In this document: piece by piece, positions 1 through 5,997 of the stretch | Layout: each line of letters opens with the position of its first letter | Position numbering within the stretch: position 1 is the first letter of the stretch | Source: Ilumatobacteraceae bacterium | GTDB taxonomy: Bacteria > Actinomycetota > Acidimicrobiia > Acidimicrobiales > Ilumatobacteraceae | Reading direction: 5' to 3' | Length of the DNA: 6,734 bases | Assembly (NCBI GenBank): GCA_023254985.1 | Contig: JALRJT010000148.1 | Coordinates: 1-6,734, forward strand | Translations under genes and position numbers: made by a program | The notes under the pieces: model-generated | The model's database searches: none | Told to the model about the DNA's origin: nothing | The model's input: the letters and a program-made list of their open reading frames with translations, nothing else

Positions 1-1181
1 ATGATCGAGCGAGTGCGCTCGAGTTCGGCAAAGCGCTGGCGGCGATCGCGGGTCGTTTGCCGCTGCCCGAACCGATCGAGACGTTGCAGGCAAAGCGCTT
101 CGAGGAAGTCATCGAGCAGCGGGAGCAGGAGCGCACGGGCGAGTTGCAACGCCCCGTTATCGAAGAGGACGCCGCTAGTCAAGAGCCGGTGACGATCGTC
201 TCGACTCCGTCAGGCATCACGATCTCCGACGACAGTGGCTCGCAACCACTCGTGATCGATGTGCCGACCGAAGTCAAGCGGCACCGCACGGTGTGGATGA
301 TCGGTGCGCTGATTGCCGTCACCGTCGCTGGCGTGCTCGCGTTCCAGACATTGTTCACGACCTCGCACGTCGTTCCCGACGTTGCGGGGATGCAACAGTC
401 GGAGGCGCTCAATGTGCTCACGCCGTTCAATTGGAACGTCGTCGTCACTGCACAGCGCAGCGAAGGCTCTCCACCCGGCACCGTGCTCGGCACCGATCCC
501 GCAGCAGGCGAGAACCTTGCCGAAGGATCGACGCTCACGCTGTTCGTCTCCGAAGGTGAACCGCTCGCGACATTGCCCGAGCTGGCGGGTGTACCTGAAC
601 CCGATGCGCTCGCGCAGCTCGAGACGCTTGGACTGGTTGTCAAAGTCATGCGCGCGGATAACGAGGACATCCCCGCCGGCGCGGTCATCTCGTGGGTGAT
701 CCCGGAGCAGCCAACGATCGTGGCTGGGGGCGAGGTGTTGCGAGGCACCTCGATCGACCTCGTCGTTTCGAACGGTCCCGCTCCCCGAGACGTACCGCTC
801 ATCGTCGGGTTGACCCTCGAACAGGCGCAGGCCGCACTCGCCGAGTTACGCCTGACGTTGCTCGAGACGCCACCTGCGAAGAGCAATGCAGCGGCGCAAG
901 GACTGATCGGTGCGCAGTCGCCACCGCCGGGCGAAAAGGTGGCACGAGACTCTGCGATCGCGTATTCGATCTCGCTCGGCCCGGATCTCGTGGCGTTGCC
1001 GAACATCATCGGCAACAACTTCGCGATCGTCGAACCGCGCCTCGTCGAGGCCGGATTCGTTGTGGGCAATGTCACAGGGCGCCAGCAGAACAAGTTGCGT
1101 AAGGCGCTCGTTGGTGGGCAAGAGGTCGGCAACGGTGACGAGTTGCCACGTGGTGCGACCATCGACCTCGTCTTCCCGTAG
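1..1181 (+). CDS. Ser/Thr protein kinase with PASTA repeats (PknB-like), 5' end off window
   Basis: The open frame runs in from the left edge (first full codon at 3) and stops at TAG 1179-1181. The TTG at 57 is internal. The first ~25 codons (ALEFGKALAAIAGRLPLPEP) resemble the last helix of a Hanks-type kinase domain; the catalytic part is off-window. A charged linker follows (about 90-285), then one membrane helix (about 288-356, TVWMIGALIAVTVAGVLAF). Four PASTA-like repeats come next, at about 369-557, 570-779, 789-983 and 990-1178, each opening with a V/LP-x-hydrophobic-x-G motif and ending near a beta strand such as LFVSEG or LVVSNGP. Known family role: a membrane kinase whose external PASTA repeats sense peptidoglycan fragments or lipid II and regulate wall growth and division. 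The cytoplasmic kinase / external PASTA topology is inferred from this order. The MFS gene starts 20 bases downstream, so co-transcription is plausible. The kinase assignment rests on the short tail plus architecture; the PASTA and helix calls are secure. Confidence 0.85.
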   Translation, partial: DRASALEFGKALAAIAGRLPLPEPIETLQAKRFEEVIEQREQERTGELQRPVIEEDAASQEPVTIVSTPSGITISDDSGSQPLVIDVPTEVKRHRTVWMIGALIAVTVAGVLAFQTLFTTSHVVPDVAGMQQSEALNVLTPFNWNVVVTAQRSEGSPPGTVLGTDPAAGENLAEGSTLTLFVSEGEPLATLPELAGVPEPDALAQLETLGLVVKVMRADNEDIPAGAVISWVIPEQPTIVAGGEVLRGTSIDLVVSNGPAPRDVPLIVGLTLEQAQAALAELRLTLLETPPAKSNAAAQGLIGAQSPPPGEKVARDSAIAYSISLGPDLVALPNIIGNNFAIVEPRLVEAGFVVGNVTGRQQNKLRKALVGGQEVGNGDELPRGATIDLVFP

Positions 1182-1197
1182 GACGGGGCTTCGCCAC

Positions 1198-1202
1198 GGA
1201 GG
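1198..1202 (+). promoter_or_regulatory. Shine-Dalgarno-like GGAGG overlapping the MFS start
   Basis: GGAGG at 1198-1202 is the best ribosome-binding match between the kinase stop and the MFS frame, but its last G is the first base of GTG 1202. Normal spacing (5-9 bases) would put the start near 1208-1211, where the frame has ACT and ACC rather than a start codon. The site may be real with a misassigned start, or coincidental. Confidence 0.3.
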
Positions 1203-2698
1203 TGGCAACTACCGTTGAGCATGTGACTCGCGACGAACTGCATCAGGCGTCGCACGAAGAACTCGGCATCATCGACTCCGGTGGCGTTGATGAAATCTCC
1301 GTCATTCCGTGGTCGCGCCTCCTACGCCGCAAGGTGACCCGTCGCGTCTCAATGACGCATCGCAAGGCGACCCTCCTCGTGTTGCTCGCGAGCGTGTTCA
1401 CCGTGAGCTTCACGATCACGTTGCTCGTCGTGAGCCTGAAGACCGTCGCTGACGACGTCGGCACAAGCGTGTCGGTGATGAGTTGGGTGATTACGGGACC
1501 GTTGCTCGCCTTCGGTGTCGTTGGTCCGGCGTTCGGCAAGGCAGGCGACTTGTGGGGACACAAGCGACTGTTCGTCTATGGGTTGGTCGGTGCTGCGATC
1601 TTTGCGTTGGGGAGTGCGTTCGCATGGAACGCGCTCTCGCTCATCGTCTTGCGCACACTGTCGGCTGCATCGGGATCTGCCACCGGACCGGCTGCGATGG
1701 CCTACATCAACCGCCTGTTCGATGACGACGAGCGCGTGAGACCACTCGGCGTGTGGAGCTTCGTCACCGCGGGAGCACCTGTCATCGGTGTTGTCGCTGG
1801 CACTCCACTTGTCGAGGCTTTCGGCTGGCGAATCATCTTCCTTGTCCAAGTACCACTGTGTCTGCTCGGCGCGGCGATCTCGCAGAAGCTCCTGCCCGAA
1901 ACCGAGCGCCAGACCAACGTGCGCTTCGATGTGTGGGGATCGGTCACGCTTGGCACCGGTGCCGTGCTCGTGCTTCTCACCATCAACCGCGGAAACTCCT
2001 GGGGATGGTCGAGCGTCCCAACAATTGCAGCGGGCATCCTCGGTGTCGCTGCATTGTGGCTGTTTTATCGAATCGAATCCCACATCGACAATGCGCTCAT
2101 GCCCGTGAAGTGGCTACGCATGCGCAACGTGGCGTTCCCGGTCGTCACGGTTGGCCTCATGAACGTCGCGTATATGGGGAGCTTCTTGCTCGTGCCGCAG
2201 ATGTTGGAGAATGCACTCGGATACACCCCGGGTCACATCGGATGGCTCGTGATCTCGCGGCCACTGGTGTTCTCACTGATCGCACCGATGGCCGGTTACA
2301 TCGTCGGGCGACTCGGAGAGCGCAACACGGGGATGTGGGGAGCCGTTGCGATCGTGGTGGCGATGGTCATCCTCACGACGATCGACGTCGGCGTGAGCGA
2401 CCTCATCGTCATTGCGGGCCTCGGGCTCACCGGGTTCGGCATGGGTATCGCCGCGCCGTCACTGATGGCACTGTTGTCTGCATCCGTCGAGACCGCGAAT
2501 ATGGGTGTGGCGAGTGCGATGCAGCAACTGATGTCGCAGATGGGCGCCGTGCTCGGTGGCGCGTTGATGATCGCCGTGCACGACGTCACCGAGTCGAGCG
2601 GGACTGTGCAGAGTTACAGCTACGGGTTGTACGTGGGTGTGGTGGCTGCGGTCCTCGCCGTCATCACGGCGCGAATGGTTCGTTCGCCGCGCGCCTAG
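1202..2698 (+). CDS. MFS drug:H+ antiporter, DHA2 (EmrB/QacA) type, 14 membrane helices
   Basis: A 498-residue integral membrane transporter. The first helix is at about residues 56-78, and I count roughly 14 hydrophobic segments, the number expected for DHA2 exporters. MFS motif A lies in the loop after helix 2 (GKAGDLWGHKRLF, residues 112-124, with G112, D116, G119 and K121). A motif-B-like Arg (R151 in LIVLRTLSAASG) follows, and a degenerate antiporter motif C in helix 5 (AGAPVIGVVAG, 190-200). FGWRIIFLVQVP (207-218) is typical of this family. A degenerate second motif-A-like loop is seen at GRLGER (369-374). Family role: proton-driven export of drugs or other amphiphiles; the substrate cannot be told from sequence. 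The start is uncertain: GTG 1202 has GGAGG overlapping it, so spacing is poor, and GTG 1223 or ATG 1352 (448 residues) are alternatives. A 50-residue polar N-terminal tail precedes helix 1 if 1202 is used. The gene probably shares a transcript with the kinase and ends by overlapping the convergent SCP2 gene. Confidence 0.9.
   Translation: MATTVEHVTRDELHQASHEELGIIDSGGVDEISVIPWSRLLRRKVTRRVSMTHRKATLLVLLASVFTVSFTITLLVVSLKTVADDVGTSVSVMSWVITGPLLAFGVVGPAFGKAGDLWGHKRLFVYGLVGAAIFALGSAFAWNALSLIVLRTLSAASGSATGPAAMAYINRLFDDDERVRPLGVWSFVTAGAPVIGVVAGTPLVEAFGWRIIFLVQVPLCLLGAAISQKLLPETERQTNVRFDVWGSVTLGTGAVLVLLTINRGNSWGWSSVPTIAAGILGVAALWLFYRIESHIDNALMPVKWLRMRNVAFPVVTVGLMNVAYMGSFLLVPQMLENALGYTPGHIGWLVISRPLVFSLIAPMAGYIVGRLGERNTGMWGAVAIVVAMVILTTIDVGVSDLIVIAGLGLTGFGMGIAAPSLMALLSASVETANMGVASAMQQLMSQMGAVLGGALMIAVHDVTESSGTVQSYSYGLYVGVVAAVLAVITARMVRSPRA
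2695..2698. other. Convergent stop-codon overlap (palindromic CTAG)
   Basis: The palindrome CTAG supplies TAG for both neighbours: 2696-2698 on plus ends the MFS gene and 2697-2695 on minus ends the SCP2 gene. I see no hairpin with a U-tract on either strand nearby. Transcripts from the two sides probably extend into each other or depend on Rho. Confidence 0.85.
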
Positions 2699-3111
2699 GA
2701 GAACTCGGCGGTGATCGCCATGATCTCGGCTGCAACCTGATCGGCGAGATCTGTCTGTGGCATCGCGGTCTGCATGAGCATCATTTTGGTCATGTCGCCG
2801 TCGATGCGCACCTTGCCAGAGAGGAACGCCTGCATTCCGAGTTGCGGATCGCGCATCAAGAAGATGTGGCGGGCGGTCTCGTAGTCGGTCGTGACCGTGA
2901 GGTCGGGATTCTCGAGGTGACCAAGGTCCATTACGAGCACACCGGATGAGGTGTCAAGGTGGCTGTTGATGGTGCCGTCGCCGAAGGGAACCTTGGTGAC
3001 GACCTGATTCATGCGGATCGGGATGTCGATGCGCGGGGCATCGTCTTGATACTTCTCGCGAATTTCGCGAGCTGCTGCGATCCACTCGGCGGACAAAAAA
3101 GGATGTGGCAT
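2695..3111 (-). CDS. SCP2 sterol-binding-fold protein
   Basis: A 138-residue soluble protein with no signal peptide or membrane helix. It opens MPHPFLSAEWIAAAREI, a start I associate with small actinobacterial SCP2-domain proteins. The C-terminal half has the typical SCP2 segment FLSGKVRIDGDMTKMMLMQ (residues 96-114, of the Gk-hydrophobic-x-Gd form) after beta-rich residues 45-76. Family role: binding and moving hydrophobic ligands such as fatty acyl chains, acyl-CoA or sterol-like lipids; the ligand here is unknown. It starts 11 bases after the pyrF stop with no strong ribosome-binding site, which suggests translational coupling as the last gene of the leuA-fdx-pyrF operon. The link to leucine or pyrimidine metabolism is not obvious. 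The family call is good; the function is open. Confidence 0.82.
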   Translation of the reverse strand: MPHPFLSAEWIAAAREIREKYQDDAPRIDIPIRMNQVVTKVPFGDGTINSHLDTSSGVLVMDLGHLENPDLTVTTDYETARHIFLMRDPQLGMQAFLSGKVRIDGDMTKMMLMQTAMPQTDLADQVAAEIMAITAEFS

Positions 3112-3122
3112 TGCGCGTCAGG

Positions 3123-3938
3123 CTAGTTGGACGCTGAACGAATCGCGTCTCGTGTCGCCGATGCCACAGTGCGTGCGCGATCAGCGAAATCTACGCCCGC
3201 GCTCGCATACAGCACTGCGCGTGAGGAGTTGATGATGAGCCCGTACCCGCGCGAGTCGCGACCCGCGCGAACGACGGCCTCGACGTCGCCACCCTGGGCT
3301 CCGATTCCGGGGACGAGGAGTGGCATGTCGCCGACGATCGAGCGCACGCGTGCGAGTTCTGCAGGATAAGTCGCGCCGACGACCAGTGCCACGTCCCCGC
3401 GCGATGCCCACTTGGTCGCCGCGGTCGTGGCGATGTGCTCGTACAGCGGTTCGCCGTTGACGTCGATTCCCTGGAACTCACCACTGCCCGCATTCGATGT
3501 GCGGCACAACACGATCGTGCCGCGACCGGTGTGTGCAAAGAACGGCTCGAGGGAGTCGGTACCAAGATAGGGGTTCACGGTGACGGCATCTGCGCCGTAG
3601 CGCTCGAAGGCCTCACGCGCATACAGCGCGGCGGTGTCGCCGATGTCGCCTCGTTTGGCATCCAGGATGAGGACCACCTCGGGATGGTTCGCACGGATCT
3701 GCGAGCACAACTCCTCGAGTTCGCGCTCGGCTCCGATGGCGGCGAAGTAGGCGATCTGCGGCTTGAATGCGCACACCAGATCAGCGGTCGAGTCGACGAT
3801 TGCACGGCAGAACTCGAGCACACCGCGCGGAGACTGCTCGATGCCGCTCGGCAGTTTGGCGAGGTCTGGGTCGAGTCCGACACACAGCATGGAATCGCGA
3901 GCCGACCATGCGGCGCGCAACTTGGTCGAAAACGACAT
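3123..3938 (-). CDS. pyrF: Orotidine 5'-phosphate decarboxylase (type 2)
   Basis: A 271-residue enzyme that decarboxylates OMP to UMP, the last step of de novo pyrimidine synthesis, in the cytoplasm. Signature motifs appear in order: GLDPD (residues 21-25), AFKPQIAYF (57-65, with the substrate Lys K59), the catalytic DAKRGDIGDTA (93-103: D93, K95, D98), VNPYLGTDSLEPF (121-133), VPGIGAQGGD (209-218) and SSRAVLYA (238-245, phosphate-side loop). The FKPQ and KRGDIG forms and the ~270 length mark the longer type 2 family common in actinobacteria. The start is ATG 3938-3936, where family similarity begins. The frame stays open to 4088, but that extra stretch is Arg-rich shadow translation of the ferredoxin gene. 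Only two bases separate the ferredoxin stop from this ATG, so the two are probably translationally coupled. A complete enzyme with all expected catalytic residues. Its place behind leuA rather than with other pyr genes is unusual. Confidence 0.96.
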   Translation of the reverse strand: MSFSTKLRAAWSARDSMLCVGLDPDLAKLPSGIEQSPRGVLEFCRAIVDSTADLVCAFKPQIAYFAAIGAERELEELCSQIRANHPEVVLILDAKRGDIGDTAALYAREAFERYGADAVTVNPYLGTDSLEPFFAHTGRGTIVLCRTSNAGSGEFQGIDVNGEPLYEHIATTAATKWASRGDVALVVGATYPAELARVRSIVGDMPLLVPGIGAQGGDVEAVVRAGRDSRGYGLIINSSRAVLYASAGVDFADRARTVASATRDAIRSASN

Positions 3939-3940
3939 CG

Positions 3941-4132
3941 TCACTCGACGATCGAGATAGCCCCGGTGGGGCAGTAGTCGACGGCCTGCTGGACTTTGAC
4001 GCGCAGCGACTCTGGCGGGTTGGCGTCGAGCACGTGCAGCATGCCGTCGTCGCGCAACTCGAAGACCTCTGGTGCCTGATGTTGGCATCCGCCCGTGGCG
4101 GCACAGAGATCGAAGTCGACGACGACGCGCAT
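3941..4132 (-). CDS. Small single-cluster ferredoxin, probably [3Fe-4S]
   Basis: A 63-residue acidic electron carrier starting at ATG 4132-4130 (MRVVVDFDLC). It has three candidate cluster cysteines: C10 and C16 in DLCAATGGCQHQAPEVF, and C54 in YCPTGAI. The pattern C-x5-C...CP lacks a cysteine at the fourth-ligand position (T13). This matches the actinobacterial [3Fe-4S] ferredoxins that often serve cytochromes P450 or other oxygenases, where that site may hold His, Asn, Thr and others. No P450 or reductase gene is in the window, so the partner is unknown. The open frame extends upstream to 4255, but that part overlaps leuA and does not look like ferredoxin. The ATG sits 16 bases after the leuA stop with no clear ribosome-binding site. 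Family call firm, partner and redox role unknown. Confidence 0.92.
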   Translation of the reverse strand: MRVVVDFDLCAATGGCQHQAPEVFELRDDGMLHVLDANPPESLRVKVQQAVDYCPTGAISIVE

Positions 4133-4148
4133 GACGGTCAGAGTAGTG

Positions 4149-5837
4149 CTACTTGGCTCGGTGACGCTCGAAGCCGCTGAGCACGGCACGCAGCGATGCG
4201 GTGATCGTGTTCGGATCGATGCCGACTCCCCAGCGGGTCGTGCCCTTTGCGTCACCAGTTTCGACGTAGGCGACCGCCGTTGCCTGTGAGCCTTGCCCGA
4301 GTGCGTGTTCGGTGTAGTCCTTCACGTCGAGGTCCGATCCGAACTCGGATCGAATCGCCTGCACGAAGGCATCGATCGGGCCGTTACCGACACCGGTGAA
4401 CGTCTTGCGCTCACCGCGCACGTCGACGTACGCGGTGATCTGGGTGTGTCCGGTCGCCGAATCGCTGCGCAGTTCGTGGCTCACGAGGTTGTATGCGGGA
4501 ACTTCGGGAAGGTACTCATTCGTGAACGCTTCCCACATCACTGCTGGCGAGATCTCCGTTCCGGAGTCTTCCGTGATGTGCTGGATGTTCTGCGAGAACT
4601 CGATCTGCAGTCGGCGCGGCAGGTCGAAGCCGTGCTCGGTCTTCATGATGTAGGCGACTCCGCCCTTGCCTGACTGGCTGTTCACGCGCACGACGGACTC
4701 ATAGGTGCGGCCGACGTGTTTGGGATCGATCGGCAGATACGGTACGCCCCACTGGTCGTAGTCGGTGGGCAGCGCCTCGAAGCCCTTCTTGATCGCGTCC
4801 TGGTGGCTGCCCGAAAATGCGGTGTAGACGAGGTCGCCGACGTACGGATGACGCTCGGGCACCGGCAGGCGGTTGCAGTACTCCGCGTCGCGGCGCAACG
4901 CATCGATGTCACTCACGTCGAGCATCGGATCCACGCCGTTGACGAACAGGTTCATCGCGAGCGTCACGACGTCCACGTTGCCGGTGCGCTCACCGTTACC
5001 AAAGAGCGTTCCCTCCACGCGATCGGCTCCGGCCATCACGCCGAACTCGGCGGCCGCGACGGCACATCCACGATCGTTGTGCGGGTGGAGCGAGATGCAC
5101 ACGGTGTCGCGACGAGGAATGGTGCGGATGAACCACTCGATCACGTCTCCATACACGTTGGGCGAGTAGCACTCGACCGTGGCGGGGAGGTTCAAGATGA
5201 GCTGGGTGTCCTTGGTCGGCTTGATCACGTCCATCACCGCGGTGCAGATCTCGATGGCGAACTCTGGTTCGGTGAGGGTGAAGCTCTCAGGGGAGTATTC
5301 GTAGCGAATCTCCGTCGAACCCATCGTGGCTTCGAGTTCCTTGCACAACTTCGCAGCATTGACCGCAATGTCGACGATGCCCTGCTTCTCGAGACCGAAC
5401 ACGACGCGTCGCTGCAGCGGGTTGGTGGAGTTGTAGAAGTGCACGATCGCTCGGGGTGCACCTTTCAGGCACTCGTACGTGCGACGGATGAGGTCCTCGC
5501 GGCACTGCACGAGCACCTGGATGGTCACGTCCTCGGGGATGAGGTCGCGTTCGATCAGTTGACGCACGAAGTCGTAGTCGGGTTGGCTCGCCGACGGAAA
5601 CCCGACCTCGATCTCCTTGAAACCCATCTTTACGAGGGTGGTGAACATGCGCATCTTGCGCTCGGGGTCCATTGGATCGATGAGGGCCTGGTTGCCGTCG
5701 CGCAGGTCGACCGAGCACCACAGTGGGGCCTTGCGGATCACCTGGTTCGGCCACGTGCGGTCGGTGAGCACGACGGGCACGAACGCCGAGTATTTCTCGA
5801 AGGGCATCTTTTTCGGTTGTGTCGGTTGTGGGGCCAT
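4149..5837 (-). CDS. leuA: 2-isopropylmalate synthase (type 2 LeuA)
   Basis: A 562-residue enzyme that condenses acetyl-CoA with 2-oxoisovalerate, the committed step of leucine synthesis, usually feedback-inhibited by leucine. Visible landmarks: VDLRDGNQALIDPM (residues 43-56, with catalytic R46 and metal ligand D47), EIEVGFPSAS (75-84), HPHNDRG (251-257, metal ligands H251 and H253), and LFGNGERTGNVD (278-289). A SQSGKGGVAY segment (387-396) is followed by the C-terminal LeuA dimer/regulatory domain from about 440. Length and wording match the long actinobacterial type. ATG 5837-5835 is chosen because the only longer start, TTG 5873-5871, lies in the U-tract of the upstream terminator. An in-frame ATG at residue 11 is possible but its purine run is too close. 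No strong ribosome-binding site is seen (GAAAG about 10 bases upstream). First gene of the minus operon, behind a leucine attenuator. Confidence 0.97.
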   Translation of the reverse strand: MAPQPTQPKKMPFEKYSAFVPVVLTDRTWPNQVIRKAPLWCSVDLRDGNQALIDPMDPERKMRMFTTLVKMGFKEIEVGFPSASQPDYDFVRQLIERDLIPEDVTIQVLVQCREDLIRRTYECLKGAPRAIVHFYNSTNPLQRRVVFGLEKQGIVDIAVNAAKLCKELEATMGSTEIRYEYSPESFTLTEPEFAIEICTAVMDVIKPTKDTQLILNLPATVECYSPNVYGDVIEWFIRTIPRRDTVCISLHPHNDRGCAVAAAEFGVMAGADRVEGTLFGNGERTGNVDVVTLAMNLFVNGVDPMLDVSDIDALRRDAEYCNRLPVPERHPYVGDLVYTAFSGSHQDAIKKGFEALPTDYDQWGVPYLPIDPKHVGRTYESVVRVNSQSGKGGVAYIMKTEHGFDLPRRLQIEFSQNIQHITEDSGTEISPAVMWEAFTNEYLPEVPAYNLVSHELRSDSATGHTQITAYVDVRGERKTFTGVGNGPIDAFVQAIRSEFGSDLDVKDYTEHALGQGSQATAVAYVETGDAKGTTRWGVGIDPNTITASLRAVLSGFERHRAK

Positions 5838-5871
5838 GGTGTTGGTCTTTCGGTGGTCGGGATTTTCGGGC

Positions 5872-5907
5872 AAAGAAAAACCCCCTGGCCTTGTGGGCTC
5901 AGAGGGT
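5872..5907 (-). terminator. Intrinsic terminator / attenuator ahead of leuA
   Basis: On the minus strand, 5906-5896 (CCCTCTGAGCC) pairs with 5890-5881 (GGCCAGGGGG). This gives ten pairs, one of them T-G (5903/5884), with A5899 bulged and a 5-base loop (CACAA). TTTTTCTTT follows at 5880-5872, and A5907 can pair with the first T. Its place between the leucine-rich small ORF and leuA, and its run into the leuA leader rather than after a gene, make it an attenuator. It could also end transcripts coming from the upstream hss fragment. Confidence 0.85.
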
Positions 5908-5909
5908 GT

Positions 5910-5938
5910 CGGCGGCAGCGAGTATGAGGCTGACGCCG
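5910..5938 (-). promoter_or_regulatory. Leader stem-loop between the leader peptide and the terminator
   Basis: Immediately after the leader stop, CGGCG-T-CAGC (5938-5929) pairs with GCTG-C-CGCCG (5919-5910). This gives nine pairs around one T/C mismatch, with a 9-base loop. The same 5' arm could instead pair with the 5' arm of the terminator: GGC-(G)-TCAG at 5937-5930 with CTGAGCC at 5902-5896, seven pairs with a bulged G5934. It is therefore the candidate switching segment. Which fold wins cannot be settled by eye. Confidence 0.55.
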
Positions 5939-5974
5939 CTAGGTAAGTAGAAGGACGAGGGTTGAAGACGTCAT
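5939..5974 (-). CDS. leuL: Leucine leader peptide of the leuA attenuator
   Basis: An 11-codon ORF, ATG 5974-5972 to TAG 5941-5939, encoding MTSSTLVLLLT. Four of five consecutive codons (residues 6-10) are leucine: CTC, CTT, CTA and CTT, with a valine between. CTT and CTA are infrequent Leu codons in the neighbouring genes, which fits a sensor of charged leucyl-tRNA. An attenuator stem-loop and a terminator follow within 70 bases, and leuA is next. The ORF lies outside any recognisable protein-coding frame and is too short for standard gene finders. There is no ribosome-binding site, but a -10 box ends only eight bases before the ATG, so the transcript is probably leaderless or nearly so. The symbol is given by functional analogy. 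Confidence 0.85.
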   Translation of the reverse strand: MTSSTLVLLLT

Positions 5975-5982
5975 CGCTGACC

Positions 5983-5988
5983 AGCCTA
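5983..5988 (-). promoter_or_regulatory. -10 promoter element TAGGCT for the leuA leader
   Basis: TAGGCT on the minus strand fits the actinobacterial TANNNT -10 consensus. Eight bases separate it from the leader ATG, placing the expected start of transcription at about 5977-5974, on or within three bases of that ATG. No good -35 is seen at 17-18 bases (CGACGC or CCGACG near 6012-6006), which is common where the -10 is strong. It lies 10 bases past the hss stop. Confidence 0.6.
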
Positions 5989-5997
5989 GCGGCGGGT

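Noticed and set aside
179..1255. A 358-codon minus-strand frame opposite the PASTA protein
   Set aside because: The low-complexity Ser/Pro/Thr-rich translation has no motif, while the plus strand carries a membrane helix and four PASTA repeats.
1753..2949. A 398-codon plus-strand frame inside the MFS gene and across the SCP2 gene
   Set aside because: The Arg/His/Cys-rich shadow translation overlaps two real genes, with no domain or start signal.
3939..4088. Longer pyrF start giving 321 residues
   Set aside because: The extra 50 residues are Arg-rich and translate the ferredoxin gene out of frame; family similarity begins at ATG 3938.
4133..4255. Longer ferredoxin start giving 104 residues
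   Set aside because: The extension overlaps the leuA 3' end and shows no ferredoxin character; single-cluster ferredoxins are about 60-70 residues.
5838..5873. TTG 5873 as the leuA start (574 residues)
   Set aside because: This start lies in the U-tract of the attenuator terminator and adds only a poorly conserved polar stretch.
4716..5927. A 403-codon open frame on the plus strand opposite leuA
   Set aside because: It is the reverse complement of a confidently identified enzyme. The translation is rich in His, Val and Arg with no recognisable domain, as expected for antisense frames in GC-rich genes.
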